From: Hemileia vastatrix
Taxonomy: Eukaryota > Basidiomycota > Pucciniomycetes > Pucciniales > Zaghouaniaceae
Reading direction: 5' to 3'
Assembly (NCBI GenBank): GCA_030280995.1
Contig: JASXTE010000001.1
Coordinates: forward strand, 17,486,606 to 17,550,605
Length of the DNA stretch: 64,000 nucleotides
Positions 11,193 to 24,000 of the stretch are shown here, one piece after another (positions within the stretch are counted from its first letter, which is position 1; each line of letters opens with the position of its first letter). Both the position numbers and the translations under genes were made by a program. Under the pieces are notes generated by a model, which was not told the origin of the DNA, did no database searches, and saw nothing but the letters and a program-made list of their open reading frames with translations.

Positions 11193-12280
11193 AATTTTAA
11201 ATCATGCGAGCCATTGTCAATTTTTTTTTTCTTTTCAAAACTTCATAACTCCCCTACTTCTTTGACTTTTCTCGATTTAATCATTTCACTAAATTATTAG
11301 CATTATATCATTTGATCGGCAAATCTCTTTGTCAAATAATTGTGATACTATCATTTCTGAAAAATGACACGCAACAAGGAGTAGATGCTGAAGTGGTTGA
11401 AAAAATTGTTTTCACTGTACGACTGTGCTTTGTATTTTTAGAGTATTCATAAATTTTCATTAATCATTAATGGCATTCATGCCATGTTTCTTTTTTCCAA
11501 TATCTCCACAACGATGTTGCAGGCGTGGTTTACTTAGTATGCGATACTTCTTACAGTGGACATCCATTTCTATTGTTTTTATATAAAATGATTGCTATTG
11601 AAAATCTGATGTTTTACTTTGACCAAATGGGTTGGCATTAACTATCAAAGGAGAATACTTTGTGTAGTTAAGAATTTTGGATTAGTAGTGGAAACAGTAG
11701 GAAATCTGAGGTTGATAATGTGAATGGGTTCTGTGAAAAAAATAGAACACTAAACATTTCAATATACACCAGAAGAAACATCTAACAGCTACGTCTCATC
11801 TCTAATGGTGATTTATCGCGTAAAAAGATATAAAAACTTGCAAAACTTGCTTCTTTCCCTTCATACTATCATAGATATTATTTTTATCTTGGGAAGTTAG
11901 ATATCAATGCCAGATCATATCCTAGTATTATGATTTAATTTTCTGTACTCGTTAATTCTTAGGCTTCAACTTAGACATAAAGAAGTAAGTAAGGGAAGCT
12001 CATATAATTTTTATTTTTGGTTGTTTTTTGTAAGACATTCTATTTTTTTTAAAAAAAAAAAAATGAATGCTCCTTGTTTTTCATGTTCATTTAAAATGAA
12101 GATTTGTGAGGTGAATCAAGGCGAAATCATGTGAACAAATTGTACGTTAATAATTGATATTATTCAAATCTTTGAATATGATTCTTCAGATATAAAGATA
12201 CAATACTAATGATTTTTGTCTATCCATGAGAAAAATACATCAATGGAAAGAAAGATAAGGAAATCAAGAATAAGGAATTA
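11193..12280. other. Intergenic region downstream of the transporter
   Basis: AT-rich with no coding signal. A short T-run followed by an A-run (about 12042-12063) makes a simple hairpin. The 3' UTR of the transporter must lie in the first part. The right end abuts the MITE at 12281. Confidence 0.5.
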
Positions 12281-12477
12281 GGGGGTATCAAAGTTAGAAA
12301 TCTTCCATTTCAAAATACCTCTTTTTTCCACCAAATCAACCATGATTATTTTTTAAATATGCCATATTGTGACCCATGAACACCTTTTAACTGGGAATTA
12401 ATTTCAAGGTTGTGTCTTTCTACTTGTGTTGTGAAATAACTTTTAAAAAATTACAGATTTCTAACTTTGATAACCCC
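12281..12477. mobile_element. MITE copy 1 (197 bp, Harbinger-type ends)
   Basis: It starts GGGGGTATCAAAGTTAGAAA and ends with the inverted counterpart TTTCTAACTTTGATAACCCC. Copies of the same length lie at 32978, 33423 and 47254, sharing inner phrases such as 'ccaccaaatcaaccatgatta' and 'atgccatattgt'. It is flanked by AATTA on the left and TATTA on the right. The outermost bases match the Harbinger elements here (GGGGGTATCAA), so it was probably mobilised by their transposase. Its right flank is the left flank of the Harbinger element. Confidence 0.85.
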
Positions 12478-12864
12478 TATTAGGGGGTATCAATGTTCAG
12501 GGATCCACAATTAAATTAATTTCAGATAAAAATCCTTATACCCCAATTATCTTCCGCAATTATTTTTGCTAATAATTGGGTTATTAGACACTTTATGTGT
12601 CAATGTTCACCTCTTATCCAACATTTTCTACTCAATTTTTCATAACCACATCTTGGACTACTCTCTGGATATGGCTTCTACCTTACTGCACACTCCCATT
12701 CTCATCCCATCTTGTTCATTCTATCCACTCAGAATTTCTCCCCATTTCATCTATTTGATTCTGCTCCTTTTCATCTCACTCTCTCACCTGCTTGTTTCTG
12801 CTCCTTTTCATCTCGCTATCTCATCTGCTTGTTTCTGCTCCTTTTCATCTTTAATTATCTTAAC

Positions 12865-14258
12865 ATGCCTTGTCATCATAGATCTTTTCAAAGGCAGCCA
12901 TCACCCAGTTGTTCTTCAAATCCCACTACTCCCTCTTTCCCCCACTCTGCTGAGAAATCCAAAACAGTTCAACTAAAAAAAGATGATCATCTCATTCTTA
13001 TCAACTGGCTAAAAATAAAAACTAATTATGATTCTTGTTTTGGTACTGAGAATGCAACTAAAGTAGGATGGCCCCCTGCATCAAAAGTCAATGGCTATCT
13101 TCTAATGGCAAATGAATTAAGAAATAAGACTAAGGGAAGGATAGATATTTTACAAAAACAGATGTCTGAAGGCTTCAAGCATTATCAAGCCAAATACAAG
13201 AAGGCAAAGACTCTTTCATTTTATACTGGTTTTGGTATTACTGACCTTGATATCAGTAAGGGCATCAAATCCATAGATGATAAACTTGATTCTTAATGTC
13301 CTTACTTTAAAGAGATGGATGCTATTTTTGGAGAGCGGGCTGATGTTAATCATGCAAACATGTTGGATGGTGAAGATTCAATCTCCCAACATGATGTCAA
13401 AAGAAATCTTTTTCCTTCTTCTTCTACTCAAGCCTCCCCTCATTTAACTTCCACAAATCAAGATATCTTTTCAATAGATCCTTATGGCAATATAAACAAA
13501 CCTGATCTAACTCAAGTATGTTTTTTTTTCTTTTATATTACCATTTCTTTTTAAATTTACATTTTCTTATTTCTTAATAGGCTGAAGAACAAACGCAGGA
13601 GCCACAATCAACTGAGTCAGAAGCCAGCGACAATTTTGAGGAGGAAAATGTGACATTGAACAAAAAGCAAAGGGCTTCAAGTAGTCTAAATTTCCACTCT
13701 CAACAAAGGAGAAAAAGTGATACTTTATCTATAACCCCTTTTTCTTCTATCAAAGAATTTTTGGAGTAACATGATGCTGGTAAGTGATACCAAACCTCTT
13801 TATACTTTACTCTGCTTTTCTTCAACTTTATTTTAATATTTCTTATCACTCTAGAACAAGTGGAAATTGTTAAAGAGACTCTAAACTTTGAAGTGAAAAA
13901 ATACAAGCTCTCTTTAAGGAAGGATGACAGAGCACATGATTTGGAAGAGAAGAAGTTCTAACTCTCTTTACTGAAGGATGATAAGACACAAGTCTTGGAG
14001 GAGAGGAAGTATGAACTCTCTTTACGGAAGGATGATAGGGCACAAGACTTGGTGGAGAAGAAATTTGAGTTATCTCTAAGAATTGAAAAATCAAAGAAAG
14101 AGGAGAAAACACTTGAGCATCAAAACCTCATGGAACAGGTGAAATATAAGCTTGATTGTGAAGAAAATTCCAAAAAGAAAGATTTCTTGATAGAATGTGT
14201 TAAAGCTAATAAATCTGTTGAGGAAATTGAATGTTTAAAGAAATTGTTTGATGGCTAG
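12865..14258 (+). pseudogene. Harbinger second protein (Myb/SANT-like, coiled-coil tail), broken
   Basis: Harbinger elements encode a helper protein with a Myb/SANT-like fold that takes the transposase to the element ends. Exons: 12865-13515, 13581-13779, 13855-14258, with canonical introns (GTATGT...AATAG and GTAAGT...TCTAG). The N-terminal half has the fungal family look: I-L-I-N-W-L-K at the start of the domain, V-G-W-P-P-A-S-K-V-N-G-Y, then Q-M-S-E-G-F-K-H-Y-Q-A-K-Y-K-K-A-K. The C-terminal half is a charged coiled coil with a 20-residue repeat (core L-S-L-R-K-D-D-R-A, about four copies). Three in-frame TAA codons (13294, 13767, 13959) disable it. The ATG at 12865 is used because the homologous ATG is kept in the second copy. 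Confidence 0.72.
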
Positions 14259-14449
14259 TTTGTTTTATTTCTCTCACACTTCAACTGTTCATAATTAATT
14301 TTACATAATTTTTTTTCTCAATTTCCTTTATTTCTTTACTCTATCCATCATTAGTTGAATTTTAATATATTAATATTATAAATTCTCTTTTGAATAAAAT
14401 TTTCAAGAATTTTTAATGTTAAAAATTCTTTTTTAGTTAAAATTTTCAT

Positions 14450-14870
14450 GTCACATTTGGAATTTTCCTAATCCCACCCCTGAATTTGATTGAACTAAGG
14501 GGCAGGTATCACCAAAATTCTTTCAAGTAAAGAATTTTGCAAGTCTTATATAAAATTTTGGCAATACTCCCCCCTGAATTTCATTGAAGTAAGGGATGGG
14601 TATCACCAAAATTTCAAGTCAATTTTTTTTTGTAAGTCTCATATTAAAATTTGGCAATACCCTCCCCTGCATTTTATTGAGCAAGGGGTGGGTATCACCA
14701 AAAAATTTTCTAAGTCATCAATTTCACATGTCAGATATGAAAATTTGGCAATACCCCCTTTTTTTTTATTGAATTAAGGGAAGGGTATCATCAAATTTTC
14801 AAGTCAAATTTTTTTTAAAGTCTGATATGAAAATTTGGCAATACCTCCCCCTGAAATTTATTGAATCAAA
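14450..14870. repeat. Tandem repeat, about 4 copies of an 85-100 bp unit
   Basis: The phrase TTTGGCAATAC recurs at about 14562, 14652, 14745 and 14838, each followed by a C-rich run, then 'ttattga...aaggg..gggtatcacca', then T-rich sequence. It lies in the 3' spacer of the Myb/SANT-like gene. The second Harbinger copy has only one counterpart (near 51006-51065, inverted), so the array expanded in this copy. Confidence 0.75.
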
Positions 14871-14901
14871 GAAATCAAATGGAAAAAAAATTTAAAATTT
14901 A

Positions 14902-15266
14902 AAATTTCTACAACCAATTATTTTCACCAGTCCCAATCAAGTTTTCCTATTTTATATAATAGCCAGTAGAACAACCTAAGTCCAGATGCACCATTATATA
15001 AAAACAGTAATCTATCTTGATGTAACTTTAAAAAATAATTGCAAGAGACAAATCCAAAATTAAATGAAAAAAATTAAAATTGAAAATTTCTACAACCAAT
15101 TATTTTCACCAGTCCCAATCAAGTTTTTCTATTATATATAATAGCCAGTAGAATGACCTAAGGCCAGATGCACCATTGTATAATAACAATATTATATCTT
15201 GATGTAACTTTAAAAAATAATTGGAAGAGACAAATCCAAAATTAAATGAAAGAAATTAAAAAGGAT
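14902..15266. repeat. Tandem duplication, two copies of a 182 bp unit
   Basis: The unit beginning 'aatttctacaaccaattatt' near 14902 is repeated from about 15085 with few changes, through 'gccagtagaa', 'ccagatgcaccatt', 'cttgatgtaactttaaaa' to 'agagacaaatccaaaattaa'. Non-coding; inside Harbinger copy 1. It is followed by an A/G-rich tract (15260-15400). Confidence 0.8.
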
Positions 15267-15459
15267 AAATAAAATTGAAAAAGAGGAAAATAAAAAGGGG
15301 AATTAAAAAAAAAAGATAAAAAAAAATACAAATAAAAAAATTTAATAAAAGAGAAAAAAAAGAAAAAAAATATTGGAAAAAAATATTAAATGATAGAAAA
15401 AATATAATATTTTAGTTGCAATACTTGACAGATCTACTAAGAACAATTTTTTTATCTAT

Positions 15460-16162
15460 TTTTTTTTTGATTATTAATATGATTAATAAGACCTTCATTT
15501 ATTTGGAATGAACAGTCAAAATGGGTAAATTCTTGAAAAGAAACTAAAGTTGGAGGTGCTTTAGTTGTTTGATGCCAATGTTAAGATGAATTCCATATAG
15601 CCTCAACTATTCCATTGGCACTACCAAAATCAATAATACATTTATGGTCAGTAAAATAAAGGCCATGTCCCTCATAAGAAGAGGGCTATTGAATAGGAAC
15701 ACCAGTCTCTGGATTAATATAAGAGAAAATTCCAAATGTTAGACAATTCTTATCATGTTTATCTAGATGATCATTGTTGTAGAATCCTTTATAAGTGATG
15801 ATAACATTAGAACAAAAAACATAAGCATTTATTGCTTATTCCCATTCAGGATCAGACCAATTCAGTAAACCAGATTCTAAAGTAAGTTGATGGTTTTTTT
15901 GAAAAGCTTGCAAACATAATTCTTTAAATTGATTTGCCAAGAAAATACTAAATGGTCCTAAAGAATTTCATTGTTTCAGATCTTCCTCCATTTGCTCCAG
16001 TTTCAAATTTTTCAATAAAGAATAAATTCCTGAAATATATGACAAAATTAAAAATTACTTATAATAAAAAAAATATTTACATACCAAAAAAAACTCCTTG
16101 ATCATATCCTGGTCACCAACCAAAACCTTTCATAAAACCAGAAATAAAATTTTTACTTGATA
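15460..16162 (-). pseudogene. TET/JBP-like 2OG-Fe(II) dioxygenase, catalytic half (Harbinger copy 1)
   Basis: Read on the minus strand, this continues the frame of 25346-25983 across the gypsy insertion site. A canonical intron (GTATGT... to ATATTTCAG, about 16030-16084) is followed by coding-like sequence with N-W-S-D-P-E-W-E, then D-H-L-D (His-x-Asp metal ligands at 15761-15769), L-T-F-G-I-F-S-Y-I-N-P-E-T-G, G-L-Y-F-T-D-H-K-C-I-I-D-F-G, a tryptophan-containing W-N-S-S and T-H-F-D-C-S-F-Q-I-N. This order resembles fungal Tet-like oxygenases, which oxidise methylated bases in DNA in characterised relatives. Several stops (TAA/TAG/TGA replacing what look like Gln, Trp or Arg codons) break it. 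The family assignment is from pattern memory, not a search. Confidence 0.58.
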
Positions 16163-16167
16163 AGGGT

Positions 16168-17305
16168 TGTCAGCCAGGCTATTCCAGGAGTCCAGTAAAT
16201 GATATATAAATTATAAAACCTTAAAGAGTGGGTAAGACTTGTATTTAATGAATATAACTTAATATTTTATTGCATAATGAAATTATATAAGAATTTTATT
16301 ATATACAAATGTTACATTAAATTTATTGGTTATATATATTTTTATATACAATTAAATTGAGCATAATATAATATATTCTACAAATAATGGCGCATTTTTA
16401 TGTATTTAATAATTATAAATTTATATTTAATTAATTGAAAAACATATATTATAATTACAAGTGAAAAATTGATTTATAATATATTTAAATTAATTACTTA
16501 AATTTATATATTAAATAATACCTCTCATATGATACTAAACAATAACTAATGACGCTTCTTTTGGCCCTTAATTGTGTTAGAAAAAACAAATAAATTAATT
16601 TGGACTAAATTGAGATTAATTGCTTGTTTTGTTGCGTCAAATTATTTTTTGTTTCACTTAAAATGTCCTTTAATCAGAATGTACCATCTGTTTGGAATTA
16701 TTTTTCTCATAGTCCCTATGTTCCAATCTTGTTTAGTTATTCACTATTTTTGACTTACTGATTTGGGAATTAATGGCGGGGAAATTGGATTCGTAATTGG
16801 GGTTTTAATTATTTGTTTCATGTTTTTCTCTATATTGTTATGTTTCATTTACTCTTTTGATATATTTGTTTTATTCCATTCTAATCATTGTATTTACAAA
16901 GATAGTAGCGCTTCAGAGGGCCCATTGCCTATGAAAGGGCCTTGGATAATCCCCTGTAGCCTCATCACTTATTACACACTCAACAAATTAAATAACCAAT
17001 TTATTACGTTTATATTTTTTTTATTAGTAATACAAATCTAATTTAAATTCTATACAACAAATCAAAGGTTGCTTTAAGTCTGATAGTAATTAGAATTGTT
17101 TGCCGCGCAGAACCCTTACATTTAATAATATTATTGTTAATAAAATCTAAGTTTTTGTCACCTCTCAAAGTTGCTCACCGTTGTTTCCCTCTCAAATAAA
17201 TTATATATATATTCTTTGGTTTATTTCTTTATTTTCCCTTGTCCTCCTCCTTCTCTCCTCCTTTTCTCCTATTTTTCTTACCTTCTTCTAGACGACTGAC
17301 CAACA
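16168..17305 (+). repeat. Gypsy-1 5' LTR
   Basis: Begins TGTCAGCCAGGCTATTCC and ends ...GACTGACCAACA. It matches the 3' LTR (24204-25340) nearly base for base. Differences include single substitutions near 16549, 16697, 16787 and 16932, and the last bases (CCAACA against CTGACA). It carries the promoter and RNA start for the element. Confidence 0.92.
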
Positions 17306-17306
17306 A

Positions 17307-17322
17307 CTGGGGGCCTTTCCAA
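17307..17322 (+). other. Gypsy-1 primer-binding site
   Basis: Two bases after the 5' LTR, TGGGGGCCTTTCC begins with TGG, the complement of a tRNA CCA end. The second gypsy element has the related TGGGACCTTTCC at the same place (38880), supporting the call. The tRNA is not identified. Confidence 0.6.
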
Positions 17323-18000
17323 AACGACGACAACGATCAAGCCTGGCGACGAACAACAAAACGCACGGACCACCTAGCAAAACGAAACTTTTGCCGCGAC
17401 TGTGTTTCGAACTTGGGTTCAACATCTTAGGTTTATATAATATTAATTTTTATATTATTTTGAAGTGATTTTTTGATCACTATAGTAAGTTCACCTTTGC
17501 GCCTCTCACTCATATTACTATATTTTTATTGCAATAACAGTGATTGTGGCTTAATTGCTGATTCACTGAGTGTAAGTGTTCAATTTTAAAAATTTTTTTT
17601 TTCCTAGTTGACCATTATAGAGTGTTAAATCCTCTTAGTCCTAGAAGAATTGACATTATTATTAATACAAATTGAATTATTAATTTAATTTTTTTTTATT
17701 ATTAATTATTGTTAATTTTGGTTGACTTAAAAGTACATTGTGCTTAGTCCCAATATATTGCCATATTTAATATTGGTAATTAATTGGTTGAATTAACTTA
17801 CTTGTTATTCCCAATTTAACCTTGCAATCCATTTTTTTTTAAAAAAAAAATTAATTTTTTAATTATTACTTTATATTGAAAATTATTTTTTCTATAATTT
17901 AATTAATTAAATATTTTTTTTATTATTTGGAGCAATTATTGACTAACTTTTATTATTTTTTTTATAAAGTAAAAAGTAAATTATAAATCTTCCCACTAGT
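17323..18000. other. Gypsy-1 untranslated leader
   Basis: About 680 bp between the primer-binding site and the gag-pol ATG. It is very AT-rich after 17450, and no ORF is supported. It presumably contains packaging and translation-control sequences; none is recognisable by eye. Confidence 0.5.
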
Positions 18001-21000
18001 ATGTCCAACAATTTGGCAGAAAAAATGGATAACATGCAAGTGGATGAGATAGAAATTGACTATGATGCTGACACTGTAAGTTCTTCTAAAGTTGGTCATA
18101 AAAAATCTTATGCTAACACAAAGAATTCACATACTGCAGGATGTGGAAATGACAGGAAATGCAAACAAACCAAACCCCCTTCCCCCAGTACCACAGAAGG
18201 AAGTAAAGCCTCTAGTGCCTCAAGAAGGTCTTCCAAAAGGCTTCAAAATAAAAAAGCTTCCTCTGCCACAACAAATCAGCAACCTATCCAGTCATATAAA
18301 AGAGTTGAAGACAGAAAATATGACGTACAAAGCAAAGGTAGACACATTGTGGGATCAGGTCCAAGAACTCAGGAACCAGATTCAGGCCCAGGCCCCTCCT
18401 CAGTTGCCTCCCAATCAGCCTCAGTTTCAGGCTCAACCTTCACAGCCACCCAGCTCAACCATCCAAAATCCAAATACTATGGAAGTAGAGAAATGGAAAT
18501 GGGATTATCTAATGAGTCACTACCAACAGAATGTGCAACACCCTCCTCATCATCAGCCTGGCCCATCCAGAACACCCAATTTCCATCCACCTCCTCATCC
18601 CTACCAACAAGGCAGGAGAAAGAAGGCCCAAGCACAATCCCAAACCCAGTCCCAGGGGAAGTTTCCTCCTCTGCCATGGTAAGTAATTTGGTTGATAGTC
18701 ACTTGGGTATGTTTTCTAATAAATCTTCTTCTGCAGGTAATATTATTGAATATGGTGAAAGAACAGTTAAACCTGTTAAAAGACAGCTTCCTGTAACTAG
18801 TAGCCCTATTGATGTAATTATCAAATTGTCATTTGATGAACCTTTACATTTAACTTCTACATCTTTAATTAATCCTTCTCTTGCAATTAAAAATGATTCT
18901 GTTCCCCCTGAAATCTATACCTTAATTGAAAAAACTTCTGAGGAAATATTGAAAGATACCCTTGATTTTAATATTGTGAAAGACAAACATGTGAGAGATG
19001 TGTTAATCCATGAAAATGATAGATTAAATAATTTACACTTGCAATGTAAAGTGAGTTCTTCTGTACAAGATACAGCTTATTTAAAAATCAAAGAAACCTT
19101 GAATATTGTTCTTAGTCAACAAAAACAAATAAGAAGTGACCATAGAGCTATCTCAGATAGAAATATCAGTCTACATAAGACCTTGAGTGAATTGAAACCC
19201 CTTATTGAGGAAAATTATTCATTCAAGAATGAAATAAAATCTCTGCAAAATGAGTTTAAGAAGCTAAAAAATGATTTCCATGCACTAAGTACCAAACACT
19301 CAGTTTCTGAGGACAGAAATGTTCTATCTCTTGCAAAAGTAAATGACCATATGTCTGAAATTCCAAGAATAAGAAACTATGTGTCTGACCTACAGGAAAA
19401 GTTCTCAACCTTAACCATCAATAATGAATTAAATGAGATTTCTGCAAATAAGCTGCATAAAAATAAAGGGAAAAAACCTGAACAAAGTTCATCCTTTCTT
19501 CCTCATATTTCAACCATTAAACAAACTGACAATGAGTCTGTAAAATCTTTTGCTACTAGCAAAAAATCTTGTGATGGTCATGCACCAGCTGTTTCTGTAA
19601 ATAATGAAATTTCTGAACACCTGGCTAAACTTCAGGAATTATTACTAATGAATAATTCAAACCAAAAAGTGGACCATCCCAGTAGTCAGAAAAATTGGCC
19701 TAAGTTAGACCAATATCCTACCTTTGATGGTGATTCTTCCTCTGATTGGCAACACTTTATCCAGAGAATTGATAATTTAAAGAGATCTTATAAACTACCT
19801 GATGAGGAAATTGTTTCTAAGCTAATTTCTTTATTTTCCAATGTAGCCTTGATGTGGTATGAATCTGTCCTCTTAGATAACAATCATTATACATGGAATG
19901 ATTGGAAATCCTTGATTGAGAATCAGTTTGGTGGTTCAAAATTCAGGTTAGCTCAGCAGAGACTGTATGAGAATACTAGATATGTATCCTCCTCTGTTGA
20001 AAATCCCATTGTTTTTCTGATGAAAATAACTAAAATCCTTAGAGCAATTGATCCAAAGATGGATTATGATATTTGGAGAGATAAAATCTTGTATAAATTA
20101 CCAAATTCTCTTAGGGATTTGATTGTTGCTAGAACTGAGCATGTAAGGGAAAATTCTTCTTTCATTAATATCTGTAATGAAGTACTACTCAACCATAGAT
20201 ATGAACCAAAGAATTACCTTAGTAAATCTTATAATGATCAGAATAAACCTTCTATAAAGCTCCCAGAAAAATCTGGTAAATCCTCTGCCCCAGTTGCACC
20301 TAAAAAATATGCAACAAATACTTGTTATAAATGTAACAAACCGTGGCAGAAGGGTCATGTTTGTGACAAGAAAATTCATCTTGTTGAACAAAATGAAGAC
20401 ACTGATGAAGTTGAACTTGATGTCAATAATTCTTCCAGTGACTGTGAAAGTAATATCTCCTATGACAATGAATCTGTTAAAGATGTTTTAATGTTGGAAC
20501 ATGATGTCCATTATTTAAATAATATATCTGAAGATTGTGTATTGAATTTATCTTCAGTAGAAAATGCTGAGATGATTAAAGATATTACTAACAATTCTAT
20601 TCCTATATCCCCTTTAAAGGCACCTGTTATCATTAATGGTAAAAATGTTGATGTAGTTCTTGATTCTGGTGCTGGAGGAAGTGTAGTATCTGAAAAAGCT
20701 TTGGCTTCAGTGGATAAGGAATATTTGAGTAAATTATTGCCTATAACTTCTGAAAAATGGAGAGGGTATGGTTCTACCTTATTTCCTATTGGCAAATACA
20801 AAACCTCTGTATTCTTCAAATATAATGGTGGTTTTGTCAGAGCTATTTGTGAGTTTGTTGTCATGAAAAATGATAATTTTAGCAATTGGTTTATTATGGG
20901 AAATGATATTTTAACCATGTTTGGTGTGAAACTGGATCCAGCAAATAATTGCTTTACCTTAGGAATGAATGGGAAAAGAAAATTCAAAATTTCTTCTCCT

Positions 21001-24000
21001 AGACCTTCTGGGCATTTGTTGAAATCTTGTAACTCACTGACCCAATGTAAAGGTAGAACAACAACTGAAATGGATGATTTATTACATGAAATAAATACCG
21101 CTTCTTTTGGTGATCAGTTGACTAGTGAACAAAAGGATTCTATTGTTGCCTCTATTACCTCTTTCCCTATGGCTTTTGCTCATGGTTCTCATGTCTTGGG
21201 AATTGTTCAAGAAGAAATGAAGATTACCTTATCCTGTAATTTGAGTAATATTCCTCCTACCCTTAAGAAAAAACCATATCCTGCTTCTCCATCAAAAAGA
21301 AAAGATATTGAAGATAATATTGAAACATTATTGAAAATGAATATCATTGAGAAAGTGGATGTCACCCCCAAATATTGTGTCATCTCCCCAGTCTTAATTT
21401 CTTATGAAAAAGATAAAGCTAGATTATGTGGAGATTACAGAGCTTTAAATACTTATACTGTTGATGATATTTATCCTTTACCCAGAATTAATTCTATACA
21501 TGCTACCTTGCAAGGTGCAAAATTTATTAGTTGTCTGGATGGTAATAAAGGTTATCATCAAGTTCCAGTTGAGAAAAATTCTCAAAATTTTTTGCTTATT
21601 GCTACTCATATGGGAATATATAAGTATGTTAGGATGCCATTTGGCCCTAAAAATGCTCCTTCAGTTTTCCAGCAGGTCATGGATAACACTTTCCATCAAG
21701 AAATTATTGAAGGTTGGCTCATGGTTTATATTGATGATATTATTGTTTTTTCTAAAACTTTTGATGAACATATGATTCATTTGAATAGAGTTTTCCAAAA
21801 AATGGATGAAATCAATATGACCTTATCTTTAAAAAAGTGTAAATTTGGTTTTCAATCTTTGAAAGTCCTTGGCCATGTTGTGTCAGGCTTACAAATTTGT
21901 GTAGACCATAATAAAGTTGCTGCCATTCAAAATGTGAAAGCACCAACTTCTGTAAGAGAAATCCAAAGTTTTTTGGGTATGTGTGGCTATTATAGACAAT
22001 ATATTAAAAATTATCAGGTCATAGCCTTGCCTCTTACAAAACTAACCAGAAAAGATGTTGCTTTTCTCTGGAATAATGACTGTCAGAAAGCTTTTAATAC
22101 ATTGAAAAGTTGCTTAATGACAGCCCCTATATTGGCTCTTCCAGATTTTAACAAGCCATTTGTACTTTATACAGATGCTAGCTTTATTGGTCTGGGAGCT
22201 GCCCTTCACCAAAAGCAAATTATTAATGATAAATCCTCAGAGGTTGTAATTTGTTATATTTCAAGAACCTTAAGAAATAGTGAATTGAAATATGGTGCCA
22301 CTCAATTGGAGTGCTTAGCAGTTGTTTGGGCTCTTGAGAAACTTCATTACTACTTGGATGACCAAAAATTTGAGTTGGTAACTGACTGTAGTGCTGTGAA
22401 ATCTCTCTTAAACCTCAAAACACCTAACAGACATATGTTCAGGTGGCAACTTGCTGTTCAGGAATACAGAGGAAGGATGACTATTATCCATAGAGCTGGA
22501 AATGTTCACTCTAATGTTGATATGCTCTCCAGATTGCCTCTGCCAAATAATGACTCCAATCCTGCTTATGTACCTGAAGATGATACTGTTCATATACATG
22601 GTATATTTATAGTTGATATGGAAGAAGAGTTATTACAGTTAATACTGGATTCATATGATAAAGATTCTGACTTAAATAAATTAGTTACTATTTTGAATGA
22701 TCCTAAGAATGCTTCAATTCAAGCATTAATAAAAACTCTTCCTGCAAAGTACCAAAATGCTTTAAATAAAGGAAAGTTTTCTATTGAAGATGGTTATATA
22801 TATTATAGAAGGAAGCTTACCAATGTAATTGTTATTCCTCCTTCAATGAAAGAAACTATCCTCAAACTTTGTCATGATGACATATTAGCTGGTCATTTTG
22901 ATCTTGAAAAAACATTGATTAGAATCAAAAACACTGCATGGTGGGCTAATATGTCTGAAGACACAAAATTATATGTTGAATCTTGTGATTCCTGCCAAAA
23001 ATCTAAAAGGTTAACAGGTAAGAGAGCAGGGTTATTACAACATATTGAAGCACCTAGTGCTCCCTGGCAAATCATTAATATGGATTTTGTCACTGGTCTT
23101 CCTGTTGCAGGTAAAGACAGCTTTAACTCTTGTTGGGTAATAGTTGATAGATTCACAAAAATGTGCAAATTTATTCCAACCCACAAAGATGTATCCACCA
23201 AAGAATTAGCTTTCTTATGGTGGTCTTACATGTTTAATATTATTGGTTTTCCAAAAGCCATTATCTCTGATAGGGATCCAAAATTCACTTCTGAGTTTTG
23301 GACCTCTTTGATGGATATTTGTGGCTGTGAGTTAAAATTGTCTACAGCTCACCATCCTCAGACTGATGGTCTAGCTGAAAGAATGATTCAAACTCTGGAA
23401 GATATGATTAGAAGGTATTGTGCCTTTGGTTTAGAATATAAAGACAATGACAGATTTACTCATGATTGGGCCACTCTTTTGCCTGGTCTTGAATTTGCAT
23501 ATAATAGCACTGTTCATTCTGTCACTGAGAAAAAGCCTTTTGAGCTTTGGTTAGGTTATGTCCCAAACACTCCTGCTCAGATTCTCAATAATAAATTACC
23601 TAAGTTGGAACTACACCCTGGTGTAAAATCTTTTATGCAAATGCAACAGCTATGCAGAAAACATGCTCAGAGTTGTATTGATAAAGCATTTGAATATGAA
23701 AAGAAAAGATGGGATAAATCCCATAAAGAATACACATTTAACAAGGGTGATGAAGTGTTGATCTCTACTGTCCATTTCAATTTACAAGGTAACCACAAAT
23801 TAAAAGATCCTTTTGTAGGACCATTTGTTGTTAAAAGAATGGTTGGTGATAATGCAGTAGAAGTTGTATTGTATTCTCCATATGATAGGAAACATCCTGT
23901 CTTTCCCATTTCTTTGCTTAAACCTTATACTTCCAACAGTGACTTATTTCCAAAAAGAAGAGGAAGACCTAAGAAGAACCCTCAGGAAGTCACAGAAACA

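Noticed and set aside
14450..15266. Possible CRISPR-like array
   Set aside because: Units are long (85-182 bp), imperfect and contiguous without unique spacers; they are ordinary tandem duplications in a transposon.
20511..20987. 158-codon antisense ORF inside gypsy-1 pol (similar one at 41920-42192 in gypsy-2)
   Set aside because: It appears in both elements because the sense protein (protease region) is conserved; the antisense reading has no domain and no independent signal.
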